DNA from: Teichococcus wenyumeiae
GTDB lineage: Bacteria > Pseudomonadota > Alphaproteobacteria > Acetobacterales > Acetobacteraceae
Length of the DNA: 64,000 nucleotides
Assembly: GCF_003696345.1 (NCBI RefSeq)
Contig: NZ_RFLX01000013.1
Coordinates: 1-64,000 of the forward strand
Direction: 5' to 3'
Shown: positions 16,587 to 25,055 of the stretch, piece after piece
Position numbering within the stretch: position 1 is the first letter of the stretch
How the letters are laid out: every line of letters begins with the position of its first letter
Position numbers and translations under genes: made by a program
Notes under the pieces: model-generated
The model's input: only the letters and a program-made list of their open reading frames with translations
The model's database searches: none
Told to the model about the DNA's origin: nothing

Positions 16587-16596
16587 ATTTTTCGCA
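16587..16596 (-). promoter_or_regulatory. TGCGAAAAAT element between flgB and fliI
   Basis: Exact TGCGAAAAAT on the minus strand, 64 bp before the flgB ATG; fliI is transcribed away from the same region. Confidence 0.6.
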
Positions 16597-16671
16597 TGGA
16601 CAGCCTGCCCCATTATTGCCAGGATGCGACGACCTCTTGGGCCTGCTGTCAGGCCCGCTGCCACAAGGCGC

Positions 16672-18048
16672 ATGACCTACATGGACTATTTTAGCAACAT
16701 CGGCGCGCCACGCCCGAGCACCCGTCCCGCCGCCAGCCTGGCCGACGCGCCGGCGCTGCTGAGGCAGTTGCCGCCTCATCACCGCTGGGGCCGGCTGGCG
16801 GCGGTGCGGGGTGCCGCACTGTCCGTCGAAGGGCTGGGCGGCGGCCTCTCGATCGGTGACCGCATGATGGTGCGTCGTCCCGGCCAGCCTGCCGTCGAGG
16901 GCGAATTCGTGGCCTTCGAGGGCGGCACCGCCATCGCCGTGCCGGAGGGCAGCACCGAGGGCCTCGCCCCCGGCGCCCGTGTCTGGCTGGAGGAGCCCCT
17001 CAGCCTGGCACCCTGCGACGCTTGGCTGGGCCGCGTGATCGACGGGCAGGGGCGGCCGCTGGATGGCCGCGGCCCCTTGCCGGCGGGCCGCCGCGCCGTG
17101 CCCCTGCGCCGCCCGGCGCCGGATGCGCTGCGCCGGCGGATGGTCGGGCCCCGGCTGGAGACCGGGCTGCGGGCCCTGGATGTCTTCACGCCGGTCTGCC
17201 GGGGCCAGCGCATGGGCATCTTCGCGGCCTCCGGTGTCGGCAAATCGACCCTGATGGGCATGCTGGCGCGCTTCGTGGAAGCGGATGTCATTGTTGTGGG
17301 ACTGGTTGGCGAACGCGGCCGCGAGGTGCGCGAATTCCTGGACCATACGCTGGGCGAGGAAGGCCGCGCGCGCTCCGTGGTGGTGGTTTCCACCAGCGAC
17401 CAGCCCGCGCTGGCCCGCCGGCGCGCAGCCCAGGCCACACTGGCGGTCGCGGAGCATTTCCGCGCCGAGGGCAAGCAGGTCTTTCTGCTGCTCGACTCCG
17501 TGACGCGCCTGGCGCACGCGCAGCGCGAGATCGGGCTGGCGGCCGGCGAGCCGGCTACCGCGCGCTCCTATACCCCTTCCGTCTTCAACGAGCTTCCGGC
17601 GCTGCTGGAACGTGCCGGGCCAGGGCCGGAAGGCGAGGGCGACATCACCGCCATCTTCACCGTGCTGGTCGATGGCGACGACCATGATGAACCCATCGCC
17701 GATGCCGTGCGCGGCATCCTGGACGGGCATATCGTGCTCGATCGCCGGATCGGCGAGCGTGGCCGCTGGCCGGCCATCGACATCCTGCGCTCGGTCAGCC
17801 GCGCGCTGCCGCGCTGTCACTCGGCCGAGGAGAATGCGCTTTTGGGCGAAGCACGCCGCTTGCTCGGTGCCTATGCGGATATGGCGGAGATGATCCGCCT
17901 CGGCGCTTACCGTACCGGCAGCGACCCGCTGGTGGATCTGGCGATCCGGCAGCAACCGGAGCTGGAAGCTTTCCTCAGCCAGGCGGTGGACGAACGCGCC
18001 GCCGCGCCGGAGGCCTTCGCGCAACTAGCGGCGGCGCTGAAGGGCTGA
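16672..18048 (+). CDS. fliI: flagellar export ATPase FliI
   Basis: A 458-residue F1-beta-like ATPase that energises substrate release at the export gate. Walker A GIFAASGVGKST lies near residues 182-193, Walker B QVFLLLDSVTRLA near 269 and the loop PSVFNELPALLERAGP near 303. I chose the ATG at 16672 (MTYMDYF), since longer in-frame starts run back into flgB; 16681 is also possible. Monocistronic, divergent from flgB and convergent with the DUF1217 gene. Its usual partner FliJ is 10 kb away. Confidence 0.95.
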   Translation: MTYMDYFSNIGAPRPSTRPAASLADAPALLRQLPPHHRWGRLAAVRGAALSVEGLGGGLSIGDRMMVRRPGQPAVEGEFVAFEGGTAIAVPEGSTEGLAPGARVWLEEPLSLAPCDAWLGRVIDGQGRPLDGRGPLPAGRRAVPLRRPAPDALRRRMVGPRLETGLRALDVFTPVCRGQRMGIFAASGVGKSTLMGMLARFVEADVIVVGLVGERGREVREFLDHTLGEEGRARSVVVVSTSDQPALARRRAAQATLAVAEHFRAEGKQVFLLLDSVTRLAHAQREIGLAAGEPATARSYTPSVFNELPALLERAGPGPEGEGDITAIFTVLVDGDDHDEPIADAVRGILDGHIVLDRRIGERGRWPAIDILRSVSRALPRCHSAEENALLGEARRLLGAYADMAEMIRLGAYRTGSDPLVDLAIRQQPELEAFLSQAVDERAAAPEAFAQLAAALKG

Positions 18049-18059
18049 GTATGGTTGGG

Positions 18060-18079
18060 GGCGGCCTCTACCGGCCGCC
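18060..18079. terminator. convergent stem-loop after fliI
   Basis: GGCGGCC (18060-18066) pairs perfectly with GGCCGCC (18073-18079). It lies between the ends of fliI and the DUF1217 gene, overlapping the latter's stop. Confidence 0.55.
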
Positions 18080-19243
18080 GATGACGGAGAAGAGTGCCGC
18101 CGCGCTGCTGCCTGTGAAGCTGTCACCGCCCCAGGCGATCGGCTGCACCAGCGTGGCGATGCCGGAGGAACTGGCCAGGGCCTGCGCCTCCGCCACGCCA
18201 GACTGCGCCACGTAACGGTCCAGCAGCTTGGCCAGCTTGGCGCTGTCCTTGAAATCCGCGATGTCCATGCGCCTCTCCAGCATCGCCTTCTGCTGGTCCA
18301 CGTTGATCTGGCCGAAACTTTCCGGCAGGCCCAGCACGCCCTGCACCACGGAGGCGAGATTGCGGTCGGCGATCACGCTGTACCAGCTGGTGACGCCGGG
18401 CAGGCTGCGCTTGGCATAGACCGCCCTGCGCAGCGTCTCCGAGGTTTCCCCAAGCGATTCCTCGAAGCGTGCCTGGGTGAAGCGGGCGACGATCTCCTCC
18501 ACTGTGGCGCTTTTGGTTACGGCCGGCCCGCCCTGTGCCGGCACTGCGACACTGCCAGTGGTATTGGCTGTCAGGGCGGCCTGCGCCGTAGTGCCAGGGC
18601 TGGCGACGAAGGCAAAACTCACCGCCGCTCCACGCCCTTTGCCGTCTGTGAAAGACAGCTTGCCGCCAAGCGCGGTGACAGTGATGTCGCTTTTCCTGCC
18701 ATCGGCCTTGCGGAAGGCGGCCTGCAGGGTTGCCGCCAGATCGATGCGATTGCTGGCCTTGCTGAGATCCAGGTTCGAGACGGTAACGCCGCCAAAGGTG
18801 CCGCTGAAACTCTCAAAGGTCTTGCCCTGCCGGATACCTTCGACTTGCACCGTAGCACCGGAAGGCATTGCCGGAATCTCCGGAATGGCGATCCCACCAT
18901 AGTTCAGCGTGCTGGAGATTTGCTTGTAGCGGCTGTCCACCATGCGTGCGGCAACCGAGCCCGAGTCAGCCGGGTCACTTTCCAGCACCTTCTGCATCAG
19001 GGCATTCATGCCGATCTGCGAATCCAGCCCATAGGCGGTCAACACCATTTCCTGCAGCCGGCGATCGGCCAGCAGGTCCCTGGCGGCCAACTTCGTTGGT
19101 AGCTTTTCGCGAAGATAGACGATATCGCGCTGCAGAGTCGGGTTCTTGGTGAAGGCCGTGAAATCGGTAACGCTCTTGCTTTGCAAGATCTTCCAGCCAG
19201 CGGTGCCGCTTGGCAGGCCGATGCTGATGGGCGTGATGCTCAT
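18068..19243 (-). CDS. DUF1217-family flagellar protein
   Basis: A 391-residue protein starting MSITPISIGLPSG. The pattern GTAGWKILQ, then DFTAFTKNPTLQRDIVYLRE, DLLADRRLQEMVLTAYGLD and MVDSRYKQISSTLNYGG (residues 10-115) is that of DUF1217, a family found in alphaproteobacterial flagellar loci. A second similar helical block follows about residue 260. Its exact role is not established. It overlaps the end of the FlaG-like gene (ATGA), which is followed upstream by flbT, flaF and flagellin. Confidence 0.8.
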   Translation of the reverse strand: MSITPISIGLPSGTAGWKILQSKSVTDFTAFTKNPTLQRDIVYLREKLPTKLAARDLLADRRLQEMVLTAYGLDSQIGMNALMQKVLESDPADSGSVAARMVDSRYKQISSTLNYGGIAIPEIPAMPSGATVQVEGIRQGKTFESFSGTFGGVTVSNLDLSKASNRIDLAATLQAAFRKADGRKSDITVTALGGKLSFTDGKGRGAAVSFAFVASPGTTAQAALTANTTGSVAVPAQGGPAVTKSATVEEIVARFTQARFEESLGETSETLRRAVYAKRSLPGVTSWYSVIADRNLASVVQGVLGLPESFGQINVDQQKAMLERRMDIADFKDSAKLAKLLDRYVAQSGVAEAQALASSSGIATLVQPIAWGGDSFTGSSAAALFSVIGGR

Positions 19244-19536
19244 GCTTCCAACCAAGCCCCGGCCGGCTTGTCCGTGCCTTCACCTTGAAAGGCGGCGGGC
19301 AGGCGGAGCAGGACACGCCCCGTCTCCGGATCGTGCATCTCCGTATAGAGGCGCACCGTTTCGCTATCCAGGTGCACATCGTGCACCGGGTCGCTTGGTT
19401 TCATCTGCTTCTGCCGTTCTGCCATCGCCACGGTTAGCGCGCCAGCGGTACTCTCCCGCGTCCCATGGAGGCGGGAAGGCAAGGGAGCCGGCGGCTCCAC
19501 AGCCCGCTTCTTCACGTTGGGGGCGGGGGCGATCAT
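19240..19536 (-). CDS. FlaG-like small flagellar protein
   Basis: A 98-residue protein. The segment VRLYTEMHDPETGRVLLRLPAAF (about residues 61-83) resembles the FlaG core in which a short beta hairpin ends in a TGEVIRQIP-like motif. FlaG proteins affect filament length or are linked to flagellin genes. It lies in the flaF-flbT block with ATGA overlap to the DUF1217 gene. The FlaG assignment is tentative because the protein is short and the N-terminus is not conserved. Confidence 0.5.
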   Translation of the reverse strand: MIAPAPNVKKRAVEPPAPLPSRLHGTRESTAGALTVAMAERQKQMKPSDPVHDVHLDSETVRLYTEMHDPETGRVLLRLPAAFQGEGTDKPAGAWLEA

Positions 19537-19586
19537 CGCAGCAGCTCCTGGCCTAGCTGTAACGGAATGCGAGGTGTCCTCGACGG

Positions 19587-20108
19587 TCAGGGAATCCCCA
19601 CCGGCCGCTCCGCCGACGAGGCGCCGCCGCGCTTTGATCGCATGCCACGGGCAGGTGGCAGCAGGCGGGAGGCGAGATCCTCCCGCGGAGCGCCGTCACG
19701 GCGGAATCGCTCCGGCGGCGCCATGTCCAGCAGTGCCGCCTCATACATCACCAGCTCACGCAGCGCCGAAAGCGCGCGATAGGTATTGCCTTCCTGCATC
19801 TGCGCTTCCGCTTCATCCAGCAGGCCGAGATGTTCGGGCTTCAGGAAGACGCCACGAAGGCGTGCCACCTGCTCGGCAAAGGCCTCGGTGCTGCCGAGTA
19901 CGGGCTGCGCGTTCAGCAGCACGCCCTGTGCGGCAAAGTAGGCGCGCCGTACAGGGGTGGATACATCCTCGGCCAGCAGAACATCCTTCTCGCGCACGAT
20001 CTGGGCCTTGGTTTCCACCATCAGGTAGGCGCGGCGGTCACCATTGGTGACCACGGCGCCATTGATGAAGAGCCGTTCTCCTGGGGCCAACTTCAGGATC
20101 AGGGACAT
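19587..20108 (-). CDS. flbT: flagellin regulator FlbT
   Basis: A 173-residue protein. MSLILKLAPGERLFINGAVV at the N-terminus, followed by LMVETKAQIVREKDVLL, is diagnostic of FlbT. In Caulobacter FlbT acts on flagellin mRNA, limiting its translation until the hook is complete. The ATG at 20108 overlaps the flaF stop (TGATG). The C-terminal 40 residues look disordered. Confidence 0.92.
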   Translation of the reverse strand: MSLILKLAPGERLFINGAVVTNGDRRAYLMVETKAQIVREKDVLLAEDVSTPVRRAYFAAQGVLLNAQPVLGSTEAFAEQVARLRGVFLKPEHLGLLDEAEAQMQEGNTYRALSALRELVMYEAALLDMAPPERFRRDGAPREDLASRLLPPARGMRSKRGGASSAERPVGIP

Positions 20109-20545
20109 CACATCGGGTCCGGCTGTGCGGCGGCGTCGGGCTGCAGGCCCAGCATCACCGCGCGGTTGACATCGATCAGCGCCTGCGGGCTCTTTCGTGC
20201 GCGCAGAACGCGGTCACTCTCGGCGAAAACCCAGCGCGCCAGCGACAGCAGCCGCGTGCGCAGCGTGGCTTCGCAACTGTTGCCATCCTCGGCTAGGTCG
20301 GCGGCAAAGGCTGTCCAGACCATGCGGTTCTCGTGAATGGCGGCAGGCAGGTCGGCGGGGCCGGCGCTGGGCAAGGCCGCCAGTTCGAGCATGGCGGCAG
20401 CGCGGGCGAGGACGCGGTATTCGATGGTCCGGGGGTCTTCGGTCTCCCGGATCACGGCGCCGTAGGCGGCCAGGGCGCCGGTGGGGCGCTGAAGGGCGCT
20501 GGCCGGCAGGCCTGAAGGGACACCAGGGATGGCAAGGCTCAACAT
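20108..20545 (-). CDS. flaF: flagellin regulator FlaF
   Basis: A 145-residue protein with the FlaF pattern: LAAYGAVIRETEDPRTIEYR (about residues 27-46), HENRMVWTAFAADLAEDGN and LRTRLLSLARWVFAESD. FlaF is needed for flagellin synthesis or secretion and opposes FlbT in alphaproteobacteria. It lies downstream of the flagellin gene and upstream of flbT. Confidence 0.92.
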   Translation of the reverse strand: MLSLAIPGVPSGLPASALQRPTGALAAYGAVIRETEDPRTIEYRVLARAAAMLELAALPSAGPADLPAAIHENRMVWTAFAADLAEDGNSCEATLRTRLLSLARWVFAESDRVLRARKSPQALIDVNRAVMLGLQPDAAAQPDPM

Positions 20546-20686
20546 CGGATTCTTCCTTTGTCACGCGCGGCGCCCCAAAAGGTGCCAGCGGTGTGCATGC
20601 GCGGGCCATGGCGCCAGCCAGCTTCACGGCTGCCCGGCGCCTGGAAGCCAAAGGGAGCGCAGCATGGCGCCGCGCTCCGAATGGCC

Positions 20687-22444
20687 TTACTGGAAGAGAC
20701 GCAGGATGCTCTGCGGCGCCTGGTTGGCGATCGAGAGTGCCTGGGTGCCAAGCTGCTCCTGCACCTGCAGGGCCTGCAGGCGGGCGGCTTCCTCGGACAT
20801 ATCGGCGTCCACCAGGGCACCAAGGCCGGTGTTCAGCGTATCCACCAGCTTGTCCAGGAAGTCCTTCTGCAGGTCGATACGGGTCGCGGCGGTGCCGAAG
20901 CTGGCGGCGGCATTCGTGACCGCAGCCTCGGCATTGTCGATGTTCTTCAACAGGACGTTGTAGTCGGTCTTGGAGGAGTTGAAGGAATAGAGTTCGGCGC
21001 CAGTCGCATTGAGGGTGCTGATGCTCAGCAGGCCAGTGGTCGTGTCAACCTTGACGTTGAAGCTCTCAACAGCAACTGCAGCGGCAGAATCCGCTACGAA
21101 ATCGGCTGTGCCGGCGGTGCCCATGCCTTTGCCTGAACTCGCCACATTCGTGGCGCCGACAGTCAGCGCCGCCTTGATCTTCGCTGCAATGTCCGCGCCC
21201 GTCTTGCTGCCGGTTACATCACTGGCCGCGATGGCGATGACATAGGTACGGTTGGTGTTGCTGTATTCCGGGTCACCCACCAACAATTCACCGGTGTCTT
21301 CCGAGCCGTCAACCACCTTGAGCTTCCAGGTGTACTGATTGGCAACATCATCGCGTTTGGAGTTCGAGCCGACCTTCAGTTCGAAGCTGTCACCCACCTG
21401 CAGCGGACCGTCAACAAAGGAGACGTCGATCCGGCGCTTGTCGGCATCCAGCGCAAGTCCCGTCACGGGGGGCGGACCAACAGGGTCTGCGCTCTTGAGC
21501 AGGCCGCCTGCACCCGACGTGGCATCAAGTGTCACAACGTTCGTATAGGTGACCGCCTTGGTGGCTTCATCGATAGTGCCGAGAGACTGCACGACATCGC
21601 GGTTCTTGGCGCTGATCGTGAGAGTATCGGCATCCAGGGTGGTGCCGCTGGTGTATACGCGGTCAGCCTGGAACATCTTGCTGAAGGTGGCGTCGGCATT
21701 CAGGTAGTTGGTCAGCGTTTGAACGTCCGTGATGTCCTTGGTCACCTTCACTTCCAGCGTGCGGTCGCTGTTGGTCTGGTCGACATACTTGAACTTCATG
21801 ATATTACCAGCCTTCAGCGAGAGGCCGGCGTCGACGGAAATCTCCAGCTTCTGAGTGCCGTCATTGGCTTTGGCGAAGGTCTGGTCCGCACGTGACAGGA
21901 CCGTCAGGTCCTTCAGGCCGGAAAGCAGGCCGTCGGCGCTGACATTCAGGTTCTGCTTGGCCACATCCGCATAAGCGGCGGTCGAGACACCATCGACCGA
22001 GTTGACAGAGGTGAGGACCTTCTGCGTTCCGCTGCCGTTGACCAGGTTCACGCCCTTGAAGGAGGCGGCACTGACGATGGACTTGATGGTTTCGATATAG
22101 CCGTCGATGTCGGCCTGGACCTGCGCCTTGTCCACCGCCGGGTTCTGCGCGGAGGTGACCTTGGTGCGGATTTGCTTGACCGCATCGGCGATCTGCTCAG
22201 CGGCCGTCTCGGCCGTACCGATAATGGAGGATGAGACGGAAAGGTTCTCGCTGACCTGCTTGGTATTGGCGATGTCGGAGCGCATCGCGGTGGCCACGGC
22301 CCAGGTCGCGGCATTGTCCTTGGCGGTCGAGACCTTCAGGCCGGTGGAGATGCGGTTCTGCGTGTTCAGCAGGCTCTTCTGCGTCGACTTCAGCGACTGC
22401 AGCGCCGTCATTGCACCGTTGTTGGTGAGGATCGAGCTGACCAT
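20687..22444 (-). CDS. fliC: flagellin
   Basis: A 585-residue filament subunit. The N-terminal D0/D1 region (TNNGAMTALQSLKSTQKSLL, NRISTGLKVSTAKDNAATWA) and the C-terminal D0/D1 region (EEAARLQALQVQEQLGTQAL, SIANQAPQSILRLF) are conserved. About 300 variable residues lie between, giving exposed D2/D3 domains. I chose the ATG at 22444 (MVSSILTN). It is the only flagellin gene seen. It has a 374-bp upstream region with a TGCGAAAAAC element. Confidence 0.96.
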   Translation of the reverse strand: MVSSILTNNGAMTALQSLKSTQKSLLNTQNRISTGLKVSTAKDNAATWAVATAMRSDIANTKQVSENLSVSSSIIGTAETAAEQIADAVKQIRTKVTSAQNPAVDKAQVQADIDGYIETIKSIVSAASFKGVNLVNGSGTQKVLTSVNSVDGVSTAAYADVAKQNLNVSADGLLSGLKDLTVLSRADQTFAKANDGTQKLEISVDAGLSLKAGNIMKFKYVDQTNSDRTLEVKVTKDITDVQTLTNYLNADATFSKMFQADRVYTSGTTLDADTLTISAKNRDVVQSLGTIDEATKAVTYTNVVTLDATSGAGGLLKSADPVGPPPVTGLALDADKRRIDVSFVDGPLQVGDSFELKVGSNSKRDDVANQYTWKLKVVDGSEDTGELLVGDPEYSNTNRTYVIAIAASDVTGSKTGADIAAKIKAALTVGATNVASSGKGMGTAGTADFVADSAAAVAVESFNVKVDTTTGLLSISTLNATGAELYSFNSSKTDYNVLLKNIDNAEAAVTNAAASFGTAATRIDLQKDFLDKLVDTLNTGLGALVDADMSEEAARLQALQVQEQLGTQALSIANQAPQSILRLFQ

Positions 22445-22556
22445 GTTTGCGCCCTTCAAGGGTTCCGGTTCGGGGAGCGCCTTCTGACGCGGTCATCGCC
22501 TAGCGTGGGGGTTGAACACCCCGGCCGCGACACAACCGATCTAACAGACGGGAGTT

Positions 22557-22566
22557 GTTTTTCGCA
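22557..22566 (-). promoter_or_regulatory. TGCGAAAAAC element upstream of flagellin
   Basis: One mismatch (last base) to TGCGAAAAAT, 113 bp before the flagellin ATG and oriented toward it. Confidence 0.55.
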
Positions 22567-22776
22567 AGCGCGGCGCGTGCCTCAGATGATTTTTTTGCGC
22601 AGGTCACAAACCATTAGTGCTGATGGCCGTGGGAGTGCTGGCTTGCCTCAACGTACCGTCGAGCGAGCATGATACAGGATCTGTCATGCCGTTCTGCATC
22701 CGTGTGATCCCAGCAGCAGGATAGCGGAGAGTGAGGCCGCTGCGCTTCCTCACGAAGAAAGGGCTGGGACTCTGAA

Positions 22777-22804
22777 GGCGGCAACCATCTCAATGGCTGC
22801 CGCC
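22777..22804 (-). terminator. stem-loop after the FlgN-like gene
   Basis: GGCGGCA (22777-22783) pairs with TGCCGCC (22798-22804), with an inner CCAT/ATGG pair. It lies 15 nt past the stop of the minus-strand gene ending at 22819. No T-tract. Confidence 0.45.
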
Positions 22805-22818
22805 CAAACCTGCTGGCC

Positions 22819-23202
22819 CTAAGCCGTGCGATCAAGACTAGCGGCGAGGGTATGGCGTAGCGGCTTGCGGCGTGGCCCCGGGAAGGCGCTGCCTTGCGGT
22901 CCGTAGGTGCCAGGGTCGGCCGCCTGGGCCAGGTCGCGGCGCAGGCGGTCATGCACGGTGCCGAGGGCGTTGGCCACCGCACCCAGCACCATGCCGTTCT
23001 CCTCGGCCGCTGCCATCATGCCGCGCAGCGCCATGCGTTCCGCCACGCTCTCCGGCGGGCCCAGCCGGCTGAGCGCCAGCAGGGCTTCCCGCTTTTCTTC
23101 CATCAGGGCACCAAGAGTGGCGAGCGGCGCCGTGCCGGCCATCTCAGCCTCTCTCCATAAGACTGCTTCCAGGCGAGCGGCAGCCTCGATCAGCGCGCTC
23201 AC
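22819..23202 (-). CDS. FlgN-like flagellar chaperone candidate
   Basis: A 127-residue, mainly helical protein starting with GTG at 23202, whose GTGA overlaps the stop of the rod-binding gene. Helices LIEAAARLEAVLWREAEMA, LGALMEEKREALLALSRL and MMAAAEENGMVLGAVANALG resemble FlgN-type chaperones for hook-junction proteins FlgK and FlgL. Coupling with a FlgJ-type rod protein fits. Sequence similarity is generic, so other helical chaperones remain possible. Confidence 0.55.
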   Translation of the reverse strand: MSALIEAAARLEAVLWREAEMAGTAPLATLGALMEEKREALLALSRLGPPESVAERMALRGMMAAAEENGMVLGAVANALGTVHDRLRRDLAQAADPGTYGPQGSAFPGPRRKPLRHTLAASLDRTA

Positions 23203-23453
23203 CGCGCGGCTTCCGGCCGGGTAGCACGGCCGCTGATGATCCGCTCGATGGCCGGCGCCAGGCCGAGGCCGCCGCGGGCCGCCATGGCGTCTCCCAGCGC
23301 ATGATCCATGAAGCTGTCGAAGGCGCCGGCGCCAACTCCGCCGTCGAACAGGCCCTGACGCTTCTGCGGCCGGGCGGCCTGCAACATTTCGGAGGCGAAG
23401 CTCGCCTCCAGCTGCCGGGCGACACGGCGTCCGGCGGGTGAGACAGAATCCAT
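23199..23453 (-). CDS. rod-binding protein, FlgJ N-terminal domain type
   Basis: An 84-residue protein: LEASFASEMLQAARP (about residues 16-30), then FDSFMDHALGDAMAARGGLGLA (about residues 45-66) match the rod-binding domain of FlgJ. It lacks the muramidase domain found in enteric FlgJ, which is the normal alphaproteobacterial arrangement. A separate lytic transglycosylase at 47703 may supply the peptidoglycan-cutting activity. It caps rod assembly in the periplasm. Confidence 0.85.
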   Translation of the reverse strand: MDSVSPAGRRVARQLEASFASEMLQAARPQKRQGLFDGGVGAGAFDSFMDHALGDAMAARGGLGLAPAIERIISGRATRPEAAR

Positions 23454-23509
23454 GATCTGGAACCTTTTCCACAGGATTTGCGCGAACTCGGGCAAAGAAG
23501 CGGCGCATT

Positions 23510-23524
23510 CTAAGAGAGTCTTAG
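23510..23524. promoter_or_regulatory. palindrome in divergent promoter region
   Basis: CTAAGA-GAG-TCTTAG is a perfect 6-bp inverted repeat between the rod-binding gene and the plus-strand gene at 23640. Candidate operator. Confidence 0.35.
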
Positions 23525-23639
23525 GAAATCCTCGCATAGCTGTGCGTACAGAACCCGCCACCAGAACGGTCGGCTCCCGAATCTCCAGAAGGAGCTGAAC
23601 CCAGCCGCGGAAAAGCGCGGCCAGACAGGACCGGCCAGC

Positions 23640-24110
23640 ATGGGCGAGGCAATGGGCGAAATGTGGGACGAGGACGGCTTTGAGGAGGATCTGGCACCGG
23701 CGCCACGCCGGCGCCAGCAGCAGCGCCGCCGCGCCCTGGCGCCGGAACTGCGTGGTGAGTTCGACCGGCGGCTGCTGGCGGGCGAGGATATCCAGGCCTT
23801 GTCGCGCGCCTTCGGCATCGAGCCCTGGTATGCGCAGCGCCGTGCCAAGCGGGTGCTGGGTCGCGTCAGCCGCGAACGGGAGGTCGCGCCCTTGCTTGAT
23901 CCGCTGTCGGAGATCGAGGAGGACATGACACCGCTGCAATATGCCTGTGGGCTGCTCGGCACCCGGGTTCGGCCGTTGCGCAACGGCTATTATATGCTGG
24001 ATGGCCATGAGGCCGGGCCGCGCGAGGTCACCCGCGCCGCCAACCGCCTCTTGCGGGACCGTGGCCTGCGCGAGATCCCTTATCCAGGCCTGGTGCCGCT
24101 CTACAACTGA
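23640..24110 (+). CDS. unknown protein with possible helix-turn-helix (156 aa)
   Basis: A 156-residue soluble protein. The stretch DIQALSRAFGIEPWYAQRRA (about residues 50-69) could form a helix-turn-helix flanked by a basic N-terminal segment (PRRRQQQRRRAL). The C-terminal half, from EEDMTPLQYACGLLG to the end, has a second short fold of unknown type. It stands alone on the plus strand amid minus-strand flagellar genes. It could be a local flagellar regulator, but I recognise no family. Confidence 0.5.
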   Translation: MGEAMGEMWDEDGFEEDLAPAPRRRQQQRRRALAPELRGEFDRRLLAGEDIQALSRAFGIEPWYAQRRAKRVLGRVSREREVAPLLDPLSEIEEDMTPLQYACGLLGTRVRPLRNGYYMLDGHEAGPREVTRAANRLLRDRGLREIPYPGLVPLYN

Positions 24111-24162
24111 GAGGCCGGCGGGGCACAGGAGGGTCATCATCCTTGCCCCGCTTCGCTGGGCT

Positions 24163-24900
24163 TCAGAGTGCCGGGCTGGCCAGGGGCAGGCGAGCCGCGG
24201 TGTCGCGAAGCTCGCCTTCCAGCATCACCAGCTCGCTGATGCCGTTCTGCGCCAGCTCGGAGGAAGCGCCGGCGGCAGCCTGGGCGACCTCGGCCAGTTC
24301 CTGCAGTGCGGCCTCGGCAGCGGCCACCAGGGCACTGGTCGGCACGGCCGCCTCCAGTGCCTCGGCCGGCACCGGCATGGCAGTGACCGAGAGGGAGAGC
24401 GCATCCGCCTCAGCCCGCGGTGCCGGCTCAGGCTCGCGCCGGCGGTGCAGGCCATGGACACGCGCACCGCGGGCGATGCCGATCTCCTCATAAACCAGCT
24501 CAGCATCCACCATGGCCGTGCGACTGATCTCGACGTCGCGCGCGACCACGGTGCCGCGCAGCGTGCCGTCGATCTGCGCATGCTCCACCGTCACCAGACC
24601 CTCGATCAGTCCGCCCGGCGCCACCATCACGGAAGCAGCCACCAGCTCGCCGCGCAGGACGCCCTCGATTCGCACAGCACCATGCGAGCGCAAGCGGCCC
24701 TCCAGCTCACTGTCGGCCGCGATCAGCATGGCCGGGGGCTCCACCGTCGGGGCCGGGCGTACCACGGCCGTCGCCGCCGGGGCAGGGCGGGTGGTGAAGC
24801 TGGGCGCGGCCGGCGCCAGCACCGCGTCATTGGCGGTCAGGTCGATGCGTTCATAGGTGATGCGGGGCTCCCCGCCGCTGGGCTTGCCGAAGAAGCTCAT
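24163..24900 (-). CDS. bactofilin-family cytoskeletal protein
   Basis: A 245-residue protein starting MSFFGKPSGG. Residues about 58-145 carry the bactofilin beta-helix: a series of turns with small residues (ADSELEGRLRSHGAVRIEG, VMVAPGGLIEG, GTLRGTVVARDVEIS). A long helical tail follows, longer than in minimal bactofilins. Bactofilins polymerise into membrane-associated scaffolds that position other proteins. The location inside the flagellar locus suggests a role in placing the flagellum, as inference. Confidence 0.82.
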   Translation of the reverse strand: MSFFGKPSGGEPRITYERIDLTANDAVLAPAAPSFTTRPAPAATAVVRPAPTVEPPAMLIAADSELEGRLRSHGAVRIEGVLRGELVAASVMVAPGGLIEGLVTVEHAQIDGTLRGTVVARDVEISRTAMVDAELVYEEIGIARGARVHGLHRRREPEPAPRAEADALSLSVTAMPVPAEALEAAVPTSALVAAAEAALQELAEVAQAAAGASSELAQNGISELVMLEGELRDTAARLPLASPAL

Positions 24901-24973
24901 CTTTGAGTCCCGTTCTAGGAAGGCCGGCCCGGCCCGACGGTCGGGCCGGCGCGTCGCCGTCCGCAACTTCTAC

Positions 24974-24983
24974 AAATTTCGCA
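24974..24983 (-). promoter_or_regulatory. weak TGCGAAATTT element upstream of bactofilin
   Basis: A degenerate copy of the flagellar element, 74 bp before the bactofilin ATG in the same orientation; a second partial copy (TGCGAAAC) lies at 25000-25007. Confidence 0.3.
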
Positions 24984-25055
24984 TCCAGGTTGCAACAGTT
25001 TCGCACAAGATGGCGTGCGGATTTCCATACATGCCGTTTTTGTCACTATGCGCCG

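Larger units (their letters stand above)
22445..22818 (-). promoter_or_regulatory. flagellin leader and promoter region (374 bp, no gene)
   Basis: No credible ORF. It holds the TGCGAAAAAC element at 22557-22566, a second AT-rich block around 22590, and at the far end the hairpin of the FlgN-like gene. A long leader would suit post-transcriptional control by FlbT; that is inference. Confidence 0.5.
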
